From the NCBI GenBank assembly GCA_038534195.1, contig JBCAXE010000002.1:62001-126000 (forward strand): a stretch of 64,000 bases of DNA, given 5' to 3'. Below the pieces are notes generated by a model. It was given only the letters and a program-made list of their open reading frames with translations. It did not search any database and was not told the origin of the DNA. This document shows positions 50,081 through 58,239 of this stretch, in pieces (within the stretch, counting starts at the first letter, position 1; each line of letters opens with the position of its first letter). Both the position numbers and the translations under genes were made by a program. The stretch comes from JAJFFW01 sp038534195 (GTDB lineage Bacteria > Pseudomonadota > Alphaproteobacteria > Caulobacterales > Parvularculaceae).

Positions 50081-51033
50081 AAGCGGTTCGCCTTTGCGTC
50101 TGGCGCTTTTTTGATCCGATCGACGGCGAGAATGGGCGCGCCCTCGCGCGCGCCATCGTGCGCGGACGTGCGCAACAGAACGACGCCGACCCCCAACAGG
50201 GTCAATATCCCGCCGACGATCATCGCCGGACCGAACGGATCGCCCAGCACAATGACGCCGCTCGCGACCGCGATCAATGTGGTCAGTAACATGCTCGGCG
50301 CCACCTGGCTCACGGGCAAGCGCTGCAGCAACCAATAATAGGCCGAGTGGCCGATGATCGACCCGCCGATGGCGGAATAAAGGATCGCGCCAATCAGCAA
50401 GGGCTTGTCGGCGGCGGCGAACGCTTGCGCCTGTCCGCTTTCAATGAGGAATGTGAGCGGCCAAAGGCTCACCGCCCCCACAAGCGAAAACCAGGCGAGC
50501 AATTGATGGGGTTTGAACCCTGTCGCCTTTTTCACATTGATGGAGCCCACCGCTTCGGACATCGCCGCCGCCGCGATCAGGCCGACGCCGAGGCCGATGC
50601 GTTCGCTGTTCTCGCTTGGCTCGCCGCCAACGGCGATCACCGCGACCCCGATAAAGGCGAGCGCAATGCCGAGGACGCGCCGCCACCCAACCTGTTCGCC
50701 CAGGAAGATCACGGAAAGAATAGTGGCGAACGGCACATAGAGTTCAATCGCAACGGCGCTCGCCGACGCGGTTGCATATTTCAGTCCACTGAACATGAAG
50801 ACATAGTTGACAGCGCCGAGACAAACGCCCGCGAAGAGAACGCGTCCCATTTCACCAGGCCGCCAGCGCAGGAACGCCGCCATCAGCGCCGCCACGAGCG
50901 TCATGCGCACAGCGGCGTAAAAGATCGGCGGGATTTCCGCGACCGCCACTTTGATCACCACAAAGTGGAACCCCCAGATGGCGCACATCGCCAGAAGAAC
51001 GAGTATTTCGCGCAAGCCCATGGCCGCAGACAT
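50077..51033 (-). CDS. EamA family (DMT) transporter
   Basis: A 318-aa membrane protein made of two five-helix EamA repeats, about ten transmembrane segments in all (for example EILVLLAMCAIWGFHFVVIKVAV and VLGIALAFIGVAVIAVGG). The family exports amino acids, nucleosides and other metabolites, and the substrate here is unknown. A basic tail (RIKKAPDAKANRL) ends it. It overlaps the amidase gene by four bases and is probably co-transcribed with it. Confidence 0.88.
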   Translation of the reverse strand: MSAAMGLREILVLLAMCAIWGFHFVVIKVAVAEIPPIFYAAVRMTLVAALMAAFLRWRPGEMGRVLFAGVCLGAVNYVFMFSGLKYATASASAVAIELYVPFATILSVIFLGEQVGWRRVLGIALAFIGVAVIAVGGEPSENSERIGLGVGLIAAAAMSEAVGSINVKKATGFKPHQLLAWFSLVGAVSLWPLTFLIESGQAQAFAAADKPLLIGAILYSAIGGSIIGHSAYYWLLQRLPVSQVAPSMLLTTLIAVASGVIVLGDPFGPAMIVGGILTLLGVGVVLLRTSAHDGAREGAPILAVDRIKKAPDAKANRL

Positions 51034-51056
51034 TCCCTAACGTAAAGCTATTGCCC

Positions 51057-51112
51057 GCCGGGCGAAAAAGTAGAATCCGGTTTTTCGCGGGGTCCGGCGC
51101 GCAACAAAAAAC
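51057..51112. repeat. Interspersed repeat, copy 2
   Basis: GCCGGGCGAAAAAGTAGAAT ... CCGGTTTTTCGC repeats the block at 14702-14756, with the same 8-bp arms GCGAAAAA and TTTTTCGC, in the same orientation and about 36 kb away. The 16-bp hairpin that follows copy 1 is absent here. Confidence 0.6.
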
Positions 51113-51165
51113 TAGCTCGCCTTACGCTGCGCCGATGGAAATTGAAATGGAGATATCGCCGGCGC

Positions 51166-51432
51166 TTACTGCGCGCTTTCAGAGACTTTCGCCGACGTCC
51201 ATGCGCCAGCCGTCCGCCCGTCCGCGTCCACAAGGTCTGCAATCAGGGAGAGAAGCACGACGAACGGCGTCGCCAGCGCCACAAAAACGACAATCGCCAC
51301 ACTGGCGAGCAGCGTGGTGATAAAGACCGCGAAATTGAACAAGCGCGCCGGGAGCCTTGGATGGGCCTGCGCTTCCGTCAGTTGAAAATGGGATTGGTCT
51401 CTGGTTTCCGCCAACGCCTTTTGACCCGTCAT
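51166..51432 (-). CDS. Small single-pass membrane protein, unknown
   Basis: About 88 aa from the ATG at 51432 (an in-frame ATG at 51444 adds four residues). A polar N-terminus (QKALAETRDQSHFQLTEA) precedes one or two adjacent hydrophobic helices (ARLFNFAVFITTLLASVAIVV, ALATPFVVLLSLIADLV) and an acidic tail. No family was recognised. It lies between EamA and the TerB/DnaJ gene on the same strand. Confidence 0.5.
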   Translation of the reverse strand: MTGQKALAETRDQSHFQLTEAQAHPRLPARLFNFAVFITTLLASVAIVVFVALATPFVVLLSLIADLVDADGRTAGAWTSAKVSESAQ

Positions 51433-51505
51433 GATACGCACCATACTTCTTACTCTAAGAGTGTAAGCAAAGTGTGGGCCTGTCGTCCAGTGTGGTTAGC
51501 GGGGG

Positions 51506-52195
51506 TTAACCATAGGCCCGCTCTGACCGAATCTGCTCATAAGCCGCATTTATGGCGGCGATGCGGCCCTCGGCGATCTTCACGAGCGCCGGCGGCACGC
51601 CCCGCGCAATCATCGCGTCCGGGTGGTGCTCCTTTACAAGCTGATGATAGGCCCGTTTGAGCGCATCCTCCCCAATCGAGGGCGATACGTCCAAGATGAC
51701 GTAAGGGTCATCTTCCCCGAGCCCCAGATGCACCGATTTGATGCGCCGCAGCGAAGCCGGCGAGACCGCGAATCGCTCCGCGGCCGCCTCCAGCAGTTCA
51801 AGCTCGCGCGGATGAGCGACGCCGTCCGCTGCGGCGATATGGAAAAGACAGTCGAGAACGTCTTCGAGGACCACCGGCTCATTTTCAAAAATCTTCGCCA
51901 CTTGCGCCAGATAGTGGTCGTAGCCAGCCACATCCTTTTGCGCGAGCGCATAGACGCCGCGCACCTTGTCGGCGTCCTCTTCTTCAAAGGAAAAGAAATC
52001 CTGAAACGCCGCAATCTCGTCATCGGTGACGACGCCGTCGGCCTTCGCCATTTTCGCCGACAGCGCGATCAGCGCGATGGAGAAGGTCGCTTCGTCGCGG
52101 CGTACGCGATGGTCAGCGAGCGCGTCGAGCGCGGCGCCCAATGTGCGCCGCCGCGTCTCCTCTATAATGGCCTGAAGTCTCTCCCAAAAAGTCAT
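51506..52195 (-). CDS. TerB-like domain fused to a C-terminal J domain (DjlA-like)
   Basis: A 229-aa cytoplasmic co-chaperone-like protein. Residues about 35-140 form a TerB-like helical domain (SIALIALSAKMAKADGVVTDDEI and LFHIAAADGVAHPRELELLEAA, both with the acidic TerB pattern). The C-terminal J domain (about 165-225) keeps the essential HPD in VKEHHPDAM, so it should stimulate a DnaK-type chaperone. Unlike E. coli DjlA there is no N-terminal transmembrane helix. Confidence 0.88.
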   Translation of the reverse strand: MTFWERLQAIIEETRRRTLGAALDALADHRVRRDEATFSIALIALSAKMAKADGVVTDDEIAAFQDFFSFEEEDADKVRGVYALAQKDVAGYDHYLAQVAKIFENEPVVLEDVLDCLFHIAAADGVAHPRELELLEAAAERFAVSPASLRRIKSVHLGLGEDDPYVILDVSPSIGEDALKRAYHQLVKEHHPDAMIARGVPPALVKIAEGRIAAINAAYEQIRSERAYG

Positions 52196-52398
52196 CCCTT
52201 TGCTCTACAGGAGGGCTCCGCCGGACGCCAGCGAGATATCATCTCGCGTGTCTGAAGCCTGTGGAAAAAAGATTTTTACTTGAAAAAATATGATCCTGCG
52301 GCCGATTCACGCACATGTTGCGCCTCGGCCTCGCGCGCATTCTTTGCTCTGATGACTGATTTAAGGCACGCTCTCTCCACTCGCACGGAGGATGGGTC

Positions 52399-52506
52399 GT
52401 GGGAAAAATCGTCAGTGAGTTTCGTCAAATCTTGCTGGGTCTTCTCTGCGGCGCGGGGATCATGTCTGCGCTTGTCGCCACCGCCGCCTGGGCCGCGCAT
52501 TTCTAA
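52399..52506 (+). CDS. 35-aa micro-protein with one hydrophobic helix (GTG start)
   Basis: The reading frame GTG (52399) to TAA (52504-52506) encodes MGKIVSEFRQILLGLL then CGAGIMSALVATAAWAAHF, a basic N-terminus followed by one transmembrane-length helix. A strong GGAGG (52387-52391) sits seven bases before the GTG. The ATG at 52392 is out of frame and stops quickly. Similar tiny membrane proteins are often missed. Function unknown; real-gene status is inferred from the ribosome binding site and helix. Confidence 0.5.
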   Translation: MGKIVSEFRQILLGLLCGAGIMSALVATAAWAAHF

Positions 52507-52555
52507 CGAATAAACCGCCTGTTAATTGCTGCAAGAGGCGGCGGCGCTGGCGCCG

Positions 52556-53272
52556 CTAAAAAAGCCTAGTCGGCGCGTTCGCATCCGGCGCGCGCAAAAC
52601 CCATCCCTCGCCCTTGTCGCAAGCAACGCCGGACCAGTTATCGGTGCGGCCATTGATGCGCAGCGACTGGTCGAACGGACGGCAAAGATTCGGCCGGCGT
52701 GTGGGTCCGCCTGCGAGTTCCAACTCTGTGCCCGGCCGGCGCACCATCAGATCTTCATAGACAAAGCCGGAAATCACGCCATCGACCGCAACCAGCATCC
52801 ATGGTCCGTCCACCGTCTTGCCGACGACTTCGACGCCGGTGCCGGACGGCAGAATTTCGGCGACCTTTTCGTCCGTCGATGGGCCGTAGCGCACATTGGA
52901 ATTCCGTGTCAGGACGAATTCTCCAAGCTCGGTCTCAAATCGCCGGGAGAGTTTCAGGCCCGGCCGGAACGGCATCAGCGCCCAGGGGTCGGCGAGCAGA
53001 TTGCCCGCACCGCGCGGACCCGGCGTCACGGCGCCGGCTGCATTGGATCCGCGCCATTCGAATTCGTCGCCGGAGGCGCCGTTTTCCATCGCGTCCACAA
53101 AGACCGGCGCCAGCGCATTCACGTCGCGCCGCGAAAGCTCGCCGCTGAACTTGGAATTCACCGCATAATTCGCGCCGTCGCCGCCGGAAAGCCCGGGCAA
53201 AACCGGATTGCTGGCGCACGCGCTCGCTGCAACAACCATCAGGCAGACGGCGCCGCTTTTCATGAATGACAT
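52556..53272 (-). CDS. SH3-domain lipoprotein
   Basis: A 238-aa exported protein. The signal peptide ends in the lipobox AASAC (Cys at residue 19), so it should be a lipoprotein. Residues about 115-180 form a bacterial SH3 domain (FVLTRNSNVRYGPSTDEKVAEIL, VEVVGKTVDGPWMLVAV, FVYEDLMV). The N-terminal half (LADPWALMPFRPG) and C-terminal tail with CRPFDQSLRINGRTDNW are not recognised. It is probably a cell-envelope protein. It is divergent from the DUF2336 gene. Confidence 0.85.
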   Translation of the reverse strand: MSFMKSGAVCLMVVAASACASNPVLPGLSGGDGANYAVNSKFSGELSRRDVNALAPVFVDAMENGASGDEFEWRGSNAAGAVTPGPRGAGNLLADPWALMPFRPGLKLSRRFETELGEFVLTRNSNVRYGPSTDEKVAEILPSGTGVEVVGKTVDGPWMLVAVDGVISGFVYEDLMVRRPGTELELAGGPTRRPNLCRPFDQSLRINGRTDNWSGVACDKGEGWVLRAPDANAPTRLF

Positions 53273-53440
53273 CTTACTTCCGCTCCCAAAGACAGGGCGT
53301 CAGCTTATCAGAAACGACAGCGCAAACGCCATATGAGAAATCCACGTTAACCATAAAGACCGGCGCAGTGCGGAAAATCGCCCTCTCTGTCGCTTTCTTA
53401 ACGCTCCTAAACAGAGAGAATATTTTTACTCTTTGGGGAC

Positions 53441-53478
53441 ATATTGGTCCTCTGGAATGTGGGTTCAGAGGACAATAT
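53441..53478 (+). promoter_or_regulatory. Hairpin that encloses the Shine-Dalgarno of the DUF2336 gene
   Basis: ATATTG-g-TCCTCTG (53441-53454) pairs with CAGAGGACAATAT (53466-53478) over 13 base pairs with one bulged G and an 11-base loop. The only Shine-Dalgarno, AGAGGA (53467-53472), lies in the 3' arm, ten bases before the ATG at 53483. Folding would block ribosome access, so this is a candidate translational switch. The structure is read directly; regulation is inferred. Confidence 0.55.
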
Positions 53479-53482
53479 TGGC

Positions 53483-54646
53483 ATGGCCGTTGGTGAAACT
53501 TCGCGTCTGAAGCAATTGATCGCCGTCGCGCAAGAAGGATCGAGCGACCGCCGCCGCGATCTTTTGCGCGAGATCACGGATGTGTTCATGGCCGCGCCCG
53601 ACCGCTATACGTCGAGCGAAATGCAGCATTTCGACGTGATCATGTCGAAAGTCACCGAAAGCGTCGAGGTGTCGCTGCGGCGGGAGATTTCTGAAAAACT
53701 CGCCGACGTCCCCGAAGCGCCGCGCGGTCTGGTGCGCCAACTCGCCCATGACGACGTCTCCGTCGCAGAACCGATCCTGAAACGCTCGCAAGCGTTGACC
53801 GAAGAAGATCTGATCCGCGTCATCCGTCAGCGCGGACAGGGCCACATGAAGGCCATCACCGAGCGCCGCGAGGTGCCCGAAAACGTTTCTTCCGAACTGG
53901 TCGAACGCGGCGACAAGGAAGTGCTTGTTTCTCTCGCGAAGAACCGCGGCGCGAAACTCAACAATGATTCCATGGAAAAGCTGGTGGAGCATTCGCGCTC
54001 AATCAGCGAGCTGCAGGCGCCGATGGCGAACCGTTACGATCTGCCGCCGCAGCTTCTGACGCAGATGTACTTTTTCGTCTCATCCGCTCTGAAGAAAGAA
54101 ATTCTGCGCCGCTCCGACCTTCTTGATCCGGCGATCATTGACGAAGCCGTCAACGCCAACCGCACGAAAATTCTGAGCACGGCCGTCACTGAAGCGCAGT
54201 CGGAAGTTGATAGCGCCCAAAAGTTTGTTCGTGATCGCATCAACTCGAACACACTCAATGAGAGCCTTCTGAAAGAGTTGATCGAAATTCGCCGCACAAC
54301 GGAATTCCTGTTGGCATTCTCACATTATATCGGCGTCGACACCTCCACCGCCCAGCGGATCATGAAGGACCGCTCATGGGAGTCGCTCGCCATCTCCTGC
54401 CGCGCAGCGGGTCTTGAGCGCTCCACCTTTGCGAAGATCGTCTTCGGTCTGCAGAAAAGCCCGGAAGAGCAGACAAAAGCCCTGCGCATCCTCGATCTCT
54501 ATTTGAAAATCCCGCAGGAAGCCGCTGAACGCGTCATGCGTTTCTGGCGCGTGCGCGCGCAATCGGCCGGCGCGGAAGAAAAGCGCAAAAAGAAATCACC
54601 GATCTACGCCGCCGGCGACCAAAAGAAAGCCGCCGCGGCCCGCTAG
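53483..54646 (+). CDS. DUF2336 domain-containing protein
   Basis: A 387-aa helical, HEAT-like protein of the DUF2336 family, widespread in alphaproteobacteria and without assigned activity. Repetitive helices such as LRREISEKLADVPEAPRGLVRQLAHD, VAEPILKRSQALTEEDLI and SLAKNRGAKLNNDSMEKL give it a scaffold-like look. The C-terminal tail is very basic (EEKRKKKSPIYAAGDQKKAAAAR). The ATG at 53483 follows the hairpin described above; an in-frame TTG at 53444 is unlikely. It may be a signalling or scaffold protein. Confidence 0.85.
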   Translation: MAVGETSRLKQLIAVAQEGSSDRRRDLLREITDVFMAAPDRYTSSEMQHFDVIMSKVTESVEVSLRREISEKLADVPEAPRGLVRQLAHDDVSVAEPILKRSQALTEEDLIRVIRQRGQGHMKAITERREVPENVSSELVERGDKEVLVSLAKNRGAKLNNDSMEKLVEHSRSISELQAPMANRYDLPPQLLTQMYFFVSSALKKEILRRSDLLDPAIIDEAVNANRTKILSTAVTEAQSEVDSAQKFVRDRINSNTLNESLLKELIEIRRTTEFLLAFSHYIGVDTSTAQRIMKDRSWESLAISCRAAGLERSTFAKIVFGLQKSPEEQTKALRILDLYLKIPQEAAERVMRFWRVRAQSAGAEEKRKKKSPIYAAGDQKKAAAAR

Positions 54647-54683
54647 AGGGCGTGACTTAAAGTCTTCAATTTCACCCCACTCC

Positions 54684-57344
54684 TCAAGCCGCGATCCCCG
54701 GCTCGTAGGCGAGGATCGGCGAGAGCCAGCGTTCGGCTTCCGCGAGCGCCATGCCTTTGCGGCGCGCATAGTCCGCCACCTGATCTTCCGCAATCTGGCC
54801 CACGCCGAAATAGAGCGATTGCGGGTGGCTGAAATAGAGCCCGCTCACCGACGCCGGCGGCGTCATGGCGAAGCTTTCTGTCAGCGTCATTTGCGCATTT
54901 TCGGTTGCGCTTAAAAGCTCAAAGAGCGTTTCCTTCTCGGTATGGTCCGGTTGCGCCGGATAGCCGGGCGCGGGGCGAATGCCCTGATATTTCTCCGCGA
55001 TAAGGGCTTCGGGATCGAGCGCTTCATCAGCGGCGTATCCCCAGAATTCGCGGCGGGCGCGCATATGAAGATGTTCCGCAAAGGCCTCCGCGAACCGGTC
55101 GGCGAGCGCTTTGGCCATGATTGATGAATAATTATCGTTGGCGTCGTCGAAGGAAGCAGCCAACGCCTGTTCCCCAACCCCGGCTGTCACCGCGAAGGCG
55201 CCCACATAGTCGGCTTTGCCGCTTTCCACCGGCGCGACAAAATCGGCGATGCAATAATTCGGCGCGCCATTGTCGCGCTTGGCGATTTGCTGGCGCAGCC
55301 CATGGAAGCGCTTCAGTTCTGTGTCGCGTTTTTCATCCGTAAAGAGAACGATATCGTCGCCGTCGCTGTTCGCCGGCCAGAATCCGCATACGCCATGGGC
55401 GGTCAGTAGCTTTTCATCAAGAATGCGTGCGAGCATCGCTTGCGCATCCGCAAACAGGGCGCGCGCAGGTTCCCCAACGATTTCGTCATCGAGGATGCGC
55501 GGATATTTGCCCGCCAGCTCCCAGGAGGCGAAGAACGGCGTCCAGTCGATATAATCCGTGAGCGTTCTTAAATCATAGTCCCGCAGCGTCTTCACGCCCG
55601 TAAACGCCGGCGCCGGCGGCGTGTAGGCGCGCCAGTCGATCACCGGCTTTTTGGCGCGCGCCTCATCAAGGCTCAGCCGCGGATTGCGCGCCGCGCCCTT
55701 TTCATGTTGCGTGCGGACTTTTTCGTAATCCGTCCTGATGTCATCAAGATAGGCGACGCGCTTGTCGTCGGAGATCAGCGAGCCGGCGACACCGACCGCC
55801 CGGCTGGCGTCGGTCACATAGACGACGCCGTGATCATAGTTCGGCGCAATTTTCACCGCCGTATGGGCGCGGCTGGTTGTGGCGCCGCCGATCAAAAGCG
55901 GGATATTGAAATCCTGGCGCTTCATCTCCGAGGCCACATGGCGCATTTCATCGAGGCTCGGCGTAATTAGACCGGAAAGCCCGATGATATCCACCTGATG
56001 TTTTTTCGCTTCCTCAAGAATTGTCGCCGTCGGCACCATGACGCCGAGATCCACCACCTCATAATTGTTACACTGAAGAACCACGCCGACAATGTTTTTG
56101 CCGATGTCATGGACGTCGCCTTTTACGGTGGCGAGAAGGATCTTGCCGTTGGCCTGGCCCTGGGTTAGCCCCTGCTCTTCCTTTTCCTTCTCCATGAAGG
56201 GGGTGAGATACGCCACCGCCTGCTTCATGACACGAGCCGACTTCACCACTTGCGGGAGGAACATCTTGCCCGCTCCGAAGAGATCGCCAACGACGTTCAT
56301 GCCGTCCATCAACGGACCTTCGATCACGTAGAGCGGACGCCCCAATTTTTCGCGCGCCTCTTCCGTGTCTTCGACGATATATTTGTTGACGCCTTTGACG
56401 AGCGCGTGGCGCAGGCGTTCTTCCACCGGCGCTTCGCGCCAGGAGAGGTCTTCTTCCTGCTTTTTACCGGCCGCGCCGCGATATTGTTCGGCCACGTCCA
56501 ACAACCGCTCGGTGGCGTCGGCGCGCCGGTTCAGGATAACGTCTTCAACGGGATCGCGCAGGTCAGACTTGATCTCGTCATAGATCGCGAGCTGGCCCGC
56601 ATTGACGATCCCCATATCCATGCCAGCCTTGATGGCGTGATAGAGAAACACCGAATGCATCGCCTCGCGCACGGGCTCATTGCCCCGAAACGAAAACGAA
56701 ATATTGGAGACGCCGCCGGAAATCTTCGCCCCCGGACAAACGTCCTTGATGCGTTTTGTCGCCTCGATGAAGTCGACCGCATAATTGTCATGCTCTTCAA
56801 TGCCGGTGGCGACAGCAAAAATGTTCGGATCGAAGATGATATCCTGAGGGTTGAAGCCGGCTTTCTGGGTCAGGAGATCATAGGAGCGCTTGCAGATTTC
56901 CACCTTGCGGTCGGCGATGTCCGCCTGGCCGTCTTCGTCGAACGCCATGACCACGGTCGCCGCGCCATAGCGCATGATCTTTTTGGCGTACTCGAGAAAC
57001 GGCGCCTCGCCCTCTTTGAGCGAAATCGAATTGACGATGGCTTTGCCCTGAACATTTTGCAGCCCGGCCTCGATCACTTCCCACTTCGATGAGTCGATCA
57101 TGATCGGCACGCGCGAGATGTCCGGCTCGGAGGCGATCAGCCGCAGGAAATGCGTCATGGCGGCGACGCCGTCGAGCATCCCCTCATCCATGTTGATATC
57201 GATGATCTGGGCGCCGTTTTCCACTTGCTGGCGCGCCACGGTGAGCGCTTCCTCGTAGCGATCTTCCTTGATCAGCTTGCGGAATTTCGCCGAGCCGGTG
57301 ACATTGGTCCGCTCGCCGATATTGACGAATGTGGGAGTACTCAT
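54684..57344 (-). CDS. metH: Methionine synthase MetH, lacking the homocysteine-binding domain
   Basis: An 886-aa B12-dependent methionine synthase fragment. It begins directly at the pterin-binding domain (TFVNIGERTNVTGSAKFRKL, equivalent to about residue 350 of E. coli MetH), then has the cap and B12-binding domains with DVHDIGKNIV, and the C-terminal SAM-binding activation domain (REFWGYAADEALD, RPAPGYPAQPDH). The N-terminal homocysteine S-methyltransferase module is absent; in related species it is a separate gene. Here its ATG overlaps metF by four bases, so no such gene lies between them. Confidence 0.96.
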   Translation of the reverse strand: MSTPTFVNIGERTNVTGSAKFRKLIKEDRYEEALTVARQQVENGAQIIDINMDEGMLDGVAAMTHFLRLIASEPDISRVPIMIDSSKWEVIEAGLQNVQGKAIVNSISLKEGEAPFLEYAKKIMRYGAATVVMAFDEDGQADIADRKVEICKRSYDLLTQKAGFNPQDIIFDPNIFAVATGIEEHDNYAVDFIEATKRIKDVCPGAKISGGVSNISFSFRGNEPVREAMHSVFLYHAIKAGMDMGIVNAGQLAIYDEIKSDLRDPVEDVILNRRADATERLLDVAEQYRGAAGKKQEEDLSWREAPVEERLRHALVKGVNKYIVEDTEEAREKLGRPLYVIEGPLMDGMNVVGDLFGAGKMFLPQVVKSARVMKQAVAYLTPFMEKEKEEQGLTQGQANGKILLATVKGDVHDIGKNIVGVVLQCNNYEVVDLGVMVPTATILEEAKKHQVDIIGLSGLITPSLDEMRHVASEMKRQDFNIPLLIGGATTSRAHTAVKIAPNYDHGVVYVTDASRAVGVAGSLISDDKRVAYLDDIRTDYEKVRTQHEKGAARNPRLSLDEARAKKPVIDWRAYTPPAPAFTGVKTLRDYDLRTLTDYIDWTPFFASWELAGKYPRILDDEIVGEPARALFADAQAMLARILDEKLLTAHGVCGFWPANSDGDDIVLFTDEKRDTELKRFHGLRQQIAKRDNGAPNYCIADFVAPVESGKADYVGAFAVTAGVGEQALAASFDDANDNYSSIMAKALADRFAEAFAEHLHMRARREFWGYAADEALDPEALIAEKYQGIRPAPGYPAQPDHTEKETLFELLSATENAQMTLTESFAMTPPASVSGLYFSHPQSLYFGVGQIAEDQVADYARRKGMALAEAERWLSPILAYEPGIAA

Positions 57345-58228
57345 GCGGCGGCGTCCGTTTCCTTTTGCGCCGCCGGTTTCTTCGGCCTCACGCCCAGCAT
57401 ATGGCAGAGCGCGTAAGACATGTCGTCGCGGTTCAGCGTGTAAAAATGAAAATGCTTAACCCCGTGCTCAGCGAGATCGAGGCATTGTTCGGCGGCGACC
57501 GTCGCGGCGATCAGCGCGCGCGTTTCCGGCTCGTCATCGAGATTTTGGAAGAGCTTTACAAGCCGTCCGGGGATCGTCGCCCCGCAGACGTCCGCCATTT
57601 TGCGCAAGCCGTTGAAATTCGTCACCGGCATCACGCCCGGCACGATCGGGATATCGATCCCGGCGTCGCGCACCGCGTCGAGATACCGAAGGTATACGGA
57701 ATTATCATAGAAGAACTGCGTAATGGCGCGCGTGGCGCCATTGTCGATTTTCTGTTTCAACAACTCGATATCAGCCTTCATCGACGGCGAGTCCGGGTGT
57801 TTTTCCGGATAGCAGCCGACGGTGATTTCAAAATCAGCGATGGCGCGCGCGCCGGCCGCGAGTTCGGCCGCATTCGCATAACCGCCCGGATGCGGCGTAT
57901 AGGGCTCGCCCGCCCCGCCCGGCGGATCGCCCCGCAGGGCCACAATATGTTTGACGCCCGCATCCCAATAGTCGCGCAGAACCGTGTCGATCTCTTCTTT
58001 GGTAGCGGCGACGCAGGTCAGGTGCGCGGCGACGTTCAACCCTTTTTCCTTGGTGATGCGCGAGACCGTCTCATGGGTGCGCTCACGCGTTGATCCCCCC
58101 GCCCCATAAGTGACAGAGACAAAGTCCGGCGCCAGCGGGGCCAGCTTGTCCACCGACGCCCAGAGCCGCTGCTCCATTTTCGGCGTCTTCGGCGGGAAGA
58201 ATTCAAACGAGACATGCAAGTCAGACAT
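57341..58228 (-). CDS. metF: 5,10-methylenetetrahydrofolate reductase MetF
   Basis: A 295-aa flavoprotein that reduces methylene-THF to methyl-THF for MetH. It has the TIM-barrel motifs SFEFFPPKT, VSVTYGAGGSTRERT, VAHLTCVAATKEE, VALRGDPPG and GCYPEKHPDSP, and a conserved IVPGVMPVTNFNGL. It sits 11 bp after the ArsR/methyltransferase gene and overlaps metH by four bases, so the three form one methionine-cycle operon. Confidence 0.96.
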   Translation of the reverse strand: MSDLHVSFEFFPPKTPKMEQRLWASVDKLAPLAPDFVSVTYGAGGSTRERTHETVSRITKEKGLNVAAHLTCVAATKEEIDTVLRDYWDAGVKHIVALRGDPPGGAGEPYTPHPGGYANAAELAAGARAIADFEITVGCYPEKHPDSPSMKADIELLKQKIDNGATRAITQFFYDNSVYLRYLDAVRDAGIDIPIVPGVMPVTNFNGLRKMADVCGATIPGRLVKLFQNLDDEPETRALIAATVAAEQCLDLAEHGVKHFHFYTLNRDDMSYALCHMLGVRPKKPAAQKETDAAA

Positions 58229-58239
58229 GGGATGACCCT

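Noticed and set aside
52280..52513. A 77-codon plus-strand frame
   Set aside because: Cys/Ser/Pro-rich composition, no Shine-Dalgarno; the GTG-started 35-codon frame in the same place has better support.
57341..57344. A frameshift that hides the homocysteine-binding half of MetH
   Set aside because: The ATGA overlap with metF is clean and metF is complete, leaving no room for a decayed N-terminal module.
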